Shown in pieces: positions 1 through 4,462 of a DNA stretch of 5,398 nucleotides. The notes under the pieces were generated by a model. It was not told the origin of the DNA, searched no databases, and worked only from the letters and a program-made list of their open reading frames with translations. A program made the position numbers and the translations under genes. Position 1 is the stretch's first letter; every line of letters starts with the position of its first letter. The DNA comes from JAJNPS01 sp031430315 (GTDB lineage: Bacteria; Pseudomonadota; Alphaproteobacteria; Rhodobacterales; Rhodobacteraceae): the NCBI GenBank assembly GCA_031430315.1, contig JANPBI010000434.1:1-5398 (forward strand). Reading direction: 5' to 3'.

Positions 1-70
1 TGATCTTGCCGGTCAGGTTGCGTCTGGTCGCATCAGGTTTGATGATCGACAGGGTGCGTTCGGTGGCCAT
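1..70 (-). CDS. ndk: Nucleoside diphosphate kinase, N-terminal fragment (cut by window edge)
   Basis: Reading the minus strand from the ATG at 70 gives 23 residues, MATERTLSIIKPDATRRNLT followed by GKI, before the window ends. This matches the conserved N-terminus of nucleoside diphosphate kinase (ERTLSIIKPDA, then a basic stretch and GKI), whose usual length is about 140 residues. The enzyme transfers the gamma phosphate between nucleoside triphosphates and diphosphates in the cytosol through a phosphohistidine. That histidine lies in the part not shown. The start is supported by a GAGGA sequence just upstream. The gene is transcribed away from the VOC gene and is the last feature at the left edge. 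The fragment is short, but the match is so specific that I consider the call secure. Confidence 0.9.
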   Translation of the reverse strand, partial: MATERTLSIIKPDATRRNLTGKI

Positions 71-74
71 ATGG

Positions 75-79
75 TCCTC
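75..79 (-). promoter_or_regulatory. Ribosome binding site of ndk
   Basis: On the minus strand GAGGA lies 4 nt before the ATG at 70, within an A/G-rich stretch (AAAAGACGAGGACC). It is the clearest Shine-Dalgarno sequence in the window and supports the chosen ndk start. Confidence 0.65.
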
Positions 80-94
80 GTCTTTTGCTGATGC

Positions 95-139
95 GCGGGC
101 CCCTGCCCGCACCGGATTTCGCGTGCCTGCTAGCACGCG
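95..139. other. Two consecutive GC-rich hairpins in the ndk/VOC intergenic region
   Basis: Bases 95-100 (GCGGGC) pair with 105-110 (GCCCGC) across a 4-nt loop. Bases 120-126 (CGCGTGC) pair with 133-139 (GCACGCG) across a 6-nt loop. The second hairpin contains the perfect palindrome TGCTAGCA (128-135). Neither stem is followed by a T-run. On the minus strand they would sit in the ndk 5' leader, between any upstream promoter and the RBS. On the plus strand they precede the terminator-like hairpin at 151-176. The pairing is seen directly. A role as a leader structure, small RNA body or protein-binding site is inference. Confidence 0.4.
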
Positions 140-150
140 GGATAGCCCTT

Positions 151-176
151 GAAAAGCCGATAGCGGCGGGCTTTTC
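151..176. terminator. Terminator-like hairpin, symmetric for both strands
   Basis: GAAAAGCC (151-158) is perfectly complementary to GGCTTTTC (169-176), an 8-bp stem with a 10-nt loop. The A-tract on one arm and T-tract on the other give the classic shape of a bidirectional Rho-independent terminator, because the transcript ends in CUUUUC on either strand. Its position is odd. It lies between two divergent genes, so no annotated upstream gene needs it. It ends 14 nt before the first possible VOC start (191). It could end a short unannotated transcript or act as an attenuator. It could also be the remnant of a lost gene's terminator. Confidence 0.45.
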
Positions 177-190
177 TACGGGCAGCCCCA

Positions 191-643
191 ATGCAAGGTC
201 TGATCGTGTCCACGAGCTCCCCACCCTTCACCCTCGTCGGCTTCGACCATGTCGTCTTTGTCGTCGACGACCTCGCCCGCGCGGTCACCTTTTACCAGTC
301 CCTTCTCGGCTGCGTGCCCGGCTATTCCTACCCCGCACTCGGGATGGAGCAGCTCTGGTGCGGGTCCTCGCTCATCGTCCTTTGGGACATCACCCATCCC
401 GGGGCCGCCGGGGCCATCCCCCCGATCAGGGGAGGCCGCAACGTCGATCACCTTTGCATCGCGACCAGCCCCTTTGCCCCCGAAGCGATGCGCGCGCACC
501 TCGCCGCCCACGGCGTGCAGATCGAACGCGAGGCCACCCCTGGCGGCGCGTGCGGCATGGGCCATTCGTTCTATTTCCGCGATCCTTTCGGCAACCTGTT
601 GGAGGTCAAGGGCCCCGCCGAATACCCCGACGGGCGCGGCTGA
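191..643 (+). CDS. VOC superfamily (glyoxalase/dioxygenase fold) protein, unassigned reaction
   Basis: This 150-residue protein has the paired beta-alpha-beta-beta-beta modules of the vicinal oxygen chelate fold. Module one begins GFDHVVFVVDDLARAVTFYQ (residues 18-37). Module two begins VDHLCIA (85-91) and ends in FYFRDPFGNLLEVKG (127-141). Candidate metal ligands are H20, H87 and E138. The usual ligand at the end of module one is not obvious, because that strand reads LIVLWD (61-66) where glyoxalase I has a glutamate. The metal and substrate are therefore open, and fosfomycin-type, glyoxalase-like or dioxygenase-like chemistry cannot be separated from sequence alone. No Shine-Dalgarno precedes ATG 191. 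A GTG at 206 has AAGG 7 nt upstream and may be the true start, giving 145 residues. The ABC-F gene follows on the same strand after 122 nt. Confidence 0.85.
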   Translation: MQGLIVSTSSPPFTLVGFDHVVFVVDDLARAVTFYQSLLGCVPGYSYPALGMEQLWCGSSLIVLWDITHPGAAGAIPPIRGGRNVDHLCIATSPFAPEAMRAHLAAHGVQIEREATPGGACGMGHSFYFRDPFGNLLEVKGPAEYPDGRG

Positions 644-667
644 ACGCCCCCGCACCTGTCACGACAC

Positions 668-689
668 ATGCCCGACAGATGCCCGACAG
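668..689. repeat. Perfect 11-bp tandem duplication ahead of the ABC-F gene
   Basis: ATGCCCGACAG occurs twice head to tail (668-678 and 679-689), and a degenerate third unit (7 of 11 bases) may follow at 690-700. The 11-bp period is close to one helical turn. The repeat lies in the 122-bp gap between the VOC and ABC-F genes. A weak promoter-like pair, CCGACA (683-688) and TACACT (707-712) with an 18-bp spacer, overlaps it. The duplication is certain as sequence. Any regulatory meaning is speculative. Confidence 0.5.
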
Positions 690-765
690 AAACCCGATAC
701 TTGCCATACACTCCCAATCCCCTTCCCGGTTGACGCCGCGCCCCGGTTGAGGCAAGCCCCGCCCC

Positions 766-2613
766 ATGCTGAAAATCGCCGACATCACCTATTCCGTCGA
801 AGGCCGCCCCTTGTTCGAAGGGGCCTCCGCCACCATTCCCACAGGCCACAAGGTCGGCCTCGTGGGCCGCAATGGCGCGGGCAAAACCACTCTCTTCCGC
901 CTGATCAAGGGTGAACTGGCACTTGAAGGCGGCGAGATCAGCCTGCCCTCCCGCGCCCGTATCGGTGGTGTCGCGCAAGAGGTACCGTCCTCGGAAACCT
1001 CGCTTCTGGACACTGTGCTGCAAGCAGATACCGAACGCGCCGACCTTCTGGCCGAGGCCGAAACCGCCCACGACGCCCACCGCATCGCCGAGATTCAAGC
1101 GCGTCTTTCCGACATCGACGCGTGGAGCGCCGAAGGCCGTGCCTCCAGCATTCTCAAGGGCTTGGGCTTCGATGCTGAGGCACAACTTAAGCCTTGTTCC
1201 GCCTTCTCCGGCGGCTGGCGGATGCGGGTGGCCCTCGCCGGGGTCCTTTTCGCCCAGCCCGATCTCCTGCTCCTCGACGAACCGACGAACTACCTCGACC
1301 TCGAGGGTGCCTTATGGCTGGAAAGCTACCTCGCGAAGTACCCCCACACCGTCCTGATCATCAGCCACGACCGCGGCCTGCTCAACCGCGCCGTCCAGGG
1401 CATCCTGCATCTCGACGCCAAGAAATTGACCTACTGGACCGGCCCTTACGACCAGTTCGCCCGCCAGATGGCCGAACGCCGCGCCGTCCTGCAGGCCGAG
1501 GCGAAAAAGCAGGAACTGCGCCGCGCGCACCTGCAAAGCTTTGTCGATCGTTTCAAGGCAAAAGCCTCCAAAGCCGTCCAGGCCCAGTCCCGCGTCAAGA
1601 TGCTGGAAAAGATGGTCACGATCACCGCCCCCGAAGATGCCAAGAAAGTCGTGTTCACGTTTCCAAAGCCGGAGGAGCTGTCGCCTCCCATCATCAACAT
1701 GGATGGCGCGGCGGTCGGCTATGGCGGCCCGCCGGTCCTGCGCAAGCTGAACCTGCGGATTGACCAGGATGACCGGATCGCCCTTCTGGGTCGCAATGGA
1801 GAGGGAAAGTCCACTCTTTCCAAGCTGTTAGCAGGTAAACTTATTTCGGTCGAAGGCAAGCTGACGAAGTCCTCGAAACTCCGCATCGGCTACTTTGCGC
1901 AGCACCAGGTGGACGAACTCCACATCGACGAGACACCCTTGCAACACCTTATGGCGCTCCGTCCCGCCGAAGGTCAGGCCCGCCTCCGCGCTCGACTCGC
2001 AGGCTTCGGCCTGATGGCGGATCAAGCCGAAACCGTCGTCGGTCGCCTGTCGGGTGGCCAAAAGGCGCGCCTGTCGCTCCTCCTCGCCACCATCGACGCG
2101 CCCCACCTTCTAATCCTCGACGAGCCAACCAACCACCTCGACATGGAAAGCCGCGAGGCGCTGGTCGAGGCACTGACCGAGTATTCCGGGGCCGTCATCC
2201 TCGTCAGTCACGACATGCACCTTCTCGGGCTGGTGGCCGACCGTCTGTGGCTGGTCAAGGGCGGCGCCGTCACCCCTTATACCGAGGATCTGGAGGCCTA
2301 TCGCCGTCAGCTTCTAGCCGGGGACGACGACACTAAGATCGCCACTAAACCCATTGAGCTAAAAAAGAAAATTAGCCGCGATGACATGCTCGCCATACGT
2401 GCCGAAGTGCGCAAGTGCGAAGACCGACTCGCCAAGATCAACGAAATGCGCGATCGGCTGGCCAAAAAACTTGCCGACCCGGAACTCTACGAACCCACCC
2501 GCATCGGCGAGTTGGAAACCTGGAACAAGAAGTACGGCGAAGTGATGGAAGCCCTCGACCGCGCCGAAGCGATGTGGCTTGCCGCGCAGGAAAAACTTGA
2601 AGCGGCGGCCTGA
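766..2613 (+). CDS. yheS: ABC-F family ATPase, YheS type
   Basis: This 615-residue soluble protein has two ABC ATPase domains and no membrane segments, as in the ABC-F family of ribosome-associated ATPases. Domain one has Walker A GRNGAGKTT (34-42), Q-loop Q71, signature FSGGWRMR (147-154), Walker B LLLLDEPTNYLD (167-178) and H-switch H201. Domain two has Walker A GRNGEGKST (342-350), Q379, signature LSGGQ (428-432), Walker B LLILDEPTNHLD (448-459) and H482. The linker between them (about 232-308) contains HLQSFVDRFKAKASKAVQAQ, and the charged C-terminal coiled coil (about 531-615) includes DPELYEPTR and AMWLAAQEKLE. Both are close to my memory of E. coli YheS (637 residues), so I prefer YheS over Uup, EttA or YbiT. 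ABC-F proteins bind the ribosomal E site and adjust translation; the exact role of YheS is less settled. The Shine-Dalgarno is poor (GAGG 13 nt from the ATG), but the N-terminus MLKIADITYSVEGRPLFEGA fits the family. A frameshift-like heptamer lies at codons 532-534. Confidence 0.95.
   Translation: MLKIADITYSVEGRPLFEGASATIPTGHKVGLVGRNGAGKTTLFRLIKGELALEGGEISLPSRARIGGVAQEVPSSETSLLDTVLQADTERADLLAEAETAHDAHRIAEIQARLSDIDAWSAEGRASSILKGLGFDAEAQLKPCSAFSGGWRMRVALAGVLFAQPDLLLLDEPTNYLDLEGALWLESYLAKYPHTVLIISHDRGLLNRAVQGILHLDAKKLTYWTGPYDQFARQMAERRAVLQAEAKKQELRRAHLQSFVDRFKAKASKAVQAQSRVKMLEKMVTITAPEDAKKVVFTFPKPEELSPPIINMDGAAVGYGGPPVLRKLNLRIDQDDRIALLGRNGEGKSTLSKLLAGKLISVEGKLTKSSKLRIGYFAQHQVDELHIDETPLQHLMALRPAEGQARLRARLAGFGLMADQAETVVGRLSGGQKARLSLLLATIDAPHLLILDEPTNHLDMESREALVEALTEYSGAVILVSHDMHLLGLVADRLWLVKGGAVTPYTEDLEAYRRQLLAGDDDTKIATKPIELKKKISRDDMLAIRAEVRKCEDRLAKINEMRDRLAKKLADPELYEPTRIGELETWNKKYGEVMEALDRAEAMWLAAQEKLEAAA
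2361..2367 (+). other. Candidate -1 ribosomal frameshift heptamer A AAA AAG inside the ABC-F gene
   Basis: The reading frame here is CTA AAA AAG AAA ATT AGC (codons 532-537), so the heptamer has the X XXY YYZ phase required for -1 slippage. After a shift the frame reads GAA AAT TAG, with the stop at 2373-2375. This would give a protein of about 536 residues lacking the C-terminal coiled coil. E. coli dnaX uses the same heptamer with a nearby -1 stop. Against it, no AGGAG-like sequence sits about 10 nt upstream, and only weak pairing is visible downstream (GCGA with TCGC). The heptamer is also flanked by GCTAA (2358-2362) and TTAGC (2372-2376), which could form a small stem. The motif is certain; its use is unproven. 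Confidence 0.35.
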
Positions 2614-2626
2614 TCCGTTCCAGTTG

Positions 2627-2663
2627 GCCGAAATATCCCCGCCGGAGGCTTCCCCCCGAAGCC
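2627..2663. repeat. Rhodobacterales-type intergenic element with hairpin
   Basis: Between the ABC-F stop and the MarC start lies GCCGAAATATCCCCGCCGGAGGC (2627-2649, written here across the element). It runs into a hairpin in which GGCTTC (2647-2652) pairs with GAAGCC (2658-2663) across CCCCC. From memory, the reverse form CCTCCGGCGGGGATATTT recurs between genes in many Rhodobacteraceae genomes, which supports both a dispersed-repeat call and the taxonomic placement. No T-run follows the hairpin, so a classical terminator role is not shown, although the position just after a stop codon would suit 3'-end formation. Recurrence cannot be checked in this window, where only one copy is present. Confidence 0.45.
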
Positions 2664-2701
2664 CCATTGCGCCATGCCGGGCCACCCTCTAGCGTTGCGC
2701 G

Positions 2702-3322
2702 ATGATCGATAGCGCCTTTCTCATCACCGCCTTTGCCACCCTCTTCGTGGTCATCGACCCGCCGGGTCTGGTGCCCCTGTTTATCGCGCTGACCCGGGGC
2801 ATGTCGCCTGAACGTCGCCGCGCGATGGCCCTTCGTGCCTGTATCATAGCGTCGTTTCTGTTGCTCGTGTTTGGCCTCGCGGGCGAGTCCATCCTTGGCT
2901 TCGTTGGGATTTCCATGCCTGCCTTCCGCATAGCCGGCGGCATCCTTCTGTTCCTGACCGCCCTCGACATGCTCTTTGAACGCCGCACGCAGCGGCGCGA
3001 AGGGCAGCAGGCTGACCCTGATCATGACCCATCGGTTTTCCCGCTCGCCACCCCCCTCATCGCCGGTCCCGGGGCCATCGCGTCGATGATCCTGCTGGTC
3101 GGCGAATCCGGCACAAGCTGGACCGGTACCGCCTGGGTCATTGGGCTTATGCTGGGCATGATGGCTGTAACCTACGCCTTCCTGCTTGCCTCACCCCCGC
3201 TGGAGCGGATGCTGGGCCGCACGGGCACCATCGTGATCACCCGACTCTTGGGGATGCTGCTGGCTGCCCTTTCGGTGCAATTCGTGATCGATGGGATCAA
3301 AGGCACCGGGCTGATCGGCTGA
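2702..3322 (+). CDS. MarC family (UPF0056) integral membrane protein
   Basis: This 206-residue protein is mostly hydrophobic, with about six membrane segments (roughly 5-27, 45-65, 69-91, 116-135, 143-163 and 177-197). Family hallmarks are visible: FVVIDPPGLVPLF in the first segment (15-27), AFRIAGGILLFLTALDML (74-91), FPLATPLIAGPGAI (113-126) and RLLGMLLAALSVQFVIDGI near the C-terminus (181-199). A charged cytoplasmic or periplasmic loop of about 93-112 separates the two halves. The length is typical of MarC proteins. The family sits in the inner membrane and its substrate is unknown; the old link of marC to multiple antibiotic resistance in E. coli was not upheld. Transporter activity is often assumed from the fold but is inference. 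There is no recognisable Shine-Dalgarno before ATG 2702, yet the N-terminus MIDSAFLITAFATLFVV fits the family and no better start is seen. Confidence 0.93.
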   Translation: MIDSAFLITAFATLFVVIDPPGLVPLFIALTRGMSPERRRAMALRACIIASFLLLVFGLAGESILGFVGISMPAFRIAGGILLFLTALDMLFERRTQRREGQQADPDHDPSVFPLATPLIAGPGAIASMILLVGESGTSWTGTAWVIGLMLGMMAVTYAFLLASPPLERMLGRTGTIVITRLLGMLLAALSVQFVIDGIKGTGLIG

Positions 3323-3386
3323 TGCCCGGCTTGCGGGCTGGCACGCGCCTTCCTATCTATCCAAAAGCCAACGCCGCGGGGCCGAA

Positions 3387-3971
3387 ATGAGCAGCGAAAC
3401 CATCGCCCAGATTGCTTACCTTGGCCTCATCCTGGTCGCCCTCGGCGGCTGGGCCATCGTGGAATTTCGCGGCCGGATGGGCTTTGCCTTGCGGGCCGCG
3501 ATGGCCTGGGGGCTGATTTTCCTGGCCGTGGTCGCAGGTTACGGAATCTGGTCGGACGTGAAATCTGACCTGACGCAAAGCGCTGTCGTCCGCGACAATG
3601 GGCAGATTGAAATCCCCCGTGCTCAGGACGGGCATTTCTACATGACATTGGACATCAATGGCACGCCGATCCGCTTCATAGCCGACACCGGGGCGACATC
3701 GATGGTCCTGACACAAGCGGATGCCGCCCGGATAGGCATCGACCCCGCCAGCTTGGTGTTCGACGGCGAAGCGCAGACTGCCAATGGCACGGTGCGCACC
3801 GCCAGTGTACGCCTGCCGCAAGTGGCCTTTGGTCCGCATCTGGACGAGGATTTCCCCGCCTATGTGAACGAGGGCGAACTGGATGGCTCGCTTTTGGGCA
3901 TGGAATACTTGCAGGCCTTCCGGGTAGAGCTTGACGGCAACAAGATGACCCTTCGGCGCGAGATGGACTAG
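3387..3971 (+). CDS. Membrane-anchored retropepsin-like aspartic protease (TIGR02281 type)
   Basis: This 194-residue protein has two N-terminal hydrophobic segments (about 7-26 and 33-54), followed by a soluble domain of about 130 residues. The domain carries the aspartic protease motif FIADTGATSMVL (97-108) with catalytic D100, and the second retropepsin hallmark GSLLGMEYLQAF (167-178). This matches the clan AA single-domain proteases annotated as TIGR02281, common in alphaproteobacteria. Because there is only one DTG motif, a homodimer would be needed to build the active site, as in retroviral proteases. The likely location is the inner membrane with the catalytic domain in the periplasm, but topology is inferred. 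Substrates are unknown. It starts 64 nt after the MarC stop on the same strand, in a gap with only a weak 5-bp hairpin (3324-3338), and its Shine-Dalgarno is weak. It converges on holC, with 23 nt between stops. Confidence 0.9.
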   Translation: MSSETIAQIAYLGLILVALGGWAIVEFRGRMGFALRAAMAWGLIFLAVVAGYGIWSDVKSDLTQSAVVRDNGQIEIPRAQDGHFYMTLDINGTPIRFIADTGATSMVLTQADAARIGIDPASLVFDGEAQTANGTVRTASVRLPQVAFGPHLDEDFPAYVNEGELDGSLLGMEYLQAFRVELDGNKMTLRREMD

Positions 3972-3994
3972 GCAAACCCTGCGTTGCCCGTACC

Positions 3995-4459
3995 TTAACC
4001 GGCAGTCTTTTCCATCTTCATCTGCCAGCTGCCGCTGTCCTCAGTCCAGTATTGCGCCGGATGACCGCCTTCGGTGACCTGCCGCCAGAGGCCTCGTGCG
4101 GCATCTACCGCCGCCTCGTCGCCACCGTCGAACAAGACCCAGACCCGCTCCAGTGCGGCCATCTCGGCCAAGTCCGGCACCGCGCCGTCGATCAGCGCCA
4201 GGACCTCGGCGTTATTGAAAATCGCCTCCTGTCCCAACAACACTGGCTGGTCGACATCCTGCGCTCCGCCCGCCAGACCATGCGGCAGAAATCCGTCGGC
4301 AGGGTTGGTCCACAAAAGATGATCCAGCCGCGCCAAATGCCCGCCATCACTGCCCCGCACCATCACGCGCCAGCCCCGCGACCGGGCCCGCCCGATCAGT
4401 GTTATCAGCGTGTCGTCCGCCCCCGACCGCGTCAGGTGATAGAACATCACGACGCCCAT
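3995..4459 (-). CDS. holC: DNA polymerase III subunit chi
   Basis: This 154-residue protein matches HolC, the chi subunit of the DNA polymerase III clamp-loader assembly, which binds psi and single-strand binding protein at the replication fork. Visible features are FYHLT at the N-terminus (6-10), GWRVMVRG (29-36), LDHLLWTNPADGFLPHGLAG (45-64), a central VWVLFDGGDE strand-loop (106-115) and the C-terminal QYWTEDSGSWQMK (136-148). E. coli HolC is 147 residues. I chose ATG 4459 because it lies 3 nt after the pepA stop (TGA CGC ATG), which suits translational coupling, and because MG-x-x-x-FYHLT is the usual Rhodobacteraceae start. An internal ATG at 4447 is the alternative. In E. coli holC also directly follows pepA. 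Its 3' end faces the retropepsin gene. Confidence 0.92.
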   Translation of the reverse strand: MGVVMFYHLTRSGADDTLITLIGRARSRGWRVMVRGSDGGHLARLDHLLWTNPADGFLPHGLAGGAQDVDQPVLLGQEAIFNNAEVLALIDGAVPDLAEMAALERVWVLFDGGDEAAVDAARGLWRQVTEGGHPAQYWTEDSGSWQMKMEKTAG

Positions 4460-4462
4460 GCG

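Noticed and set aside
95..176. A possible tRNA in the ndk/VOC gap, suggested by several stems
   Set aside because: No 7-bp acceptor stem, anticodon arm or GTTCRANNC T-loop can be placed, so the stems do not make a cloverleaf.
149..177. Sigma-70-like TTGAAA and TTTTCT pair ahead of the VOC gene
   Set aside because: The -35 fits but the -10 matches only three of six bases. The whole pair overlaps the perfect hairpin arms, which explain the sequence better.
176..655. A 159-codon minus-strand frame opposite the VOC gene
   Set aside because: The plus strand gives a recognisable VOC fold with ligand motifs. The minus translation is low-complexity A/G/D/V sequence with no family resemblance.
85..914. 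Two 221-codon plus-strand frames overlapping the VOC gene (85-750 and 249-914)
   Set aside because: Both are arginine/proline/serine-rich shadow frames of the VOC and ABC-F genes and show no domain.
571..1185. A 204-codon minus-strand frame over the start of the ABC-F gene
   Set aside because: It overlaps the Walker A region of a certain gene and resembles nothing known.
1501..1512. A second A-run, GCG AAA AAG, in the ABC-F linker considered as a slippery site
   Set aside because: The heptamer would be G AAA AAG, a much weaker slip site than A AAA AAG, and similar runs are ordinary in lysine-rich coiled coils.
3324..3338. Hairpin GCCCG/CGGGC just after the MarC stop, considered as a terminator
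   Set aside because: The stem is only 5 bp and no T-run follows. Such pairings are frequent by chance at this GC content.
3331..3359. Promoter-like pair TTGCGG and TATCTA with a 17-bp spacer ahead of the retropepsin gene
   Set aside because: Only three of six bases match in each box, too weak to annotate, although a promoter in this gap cannot be excluded.
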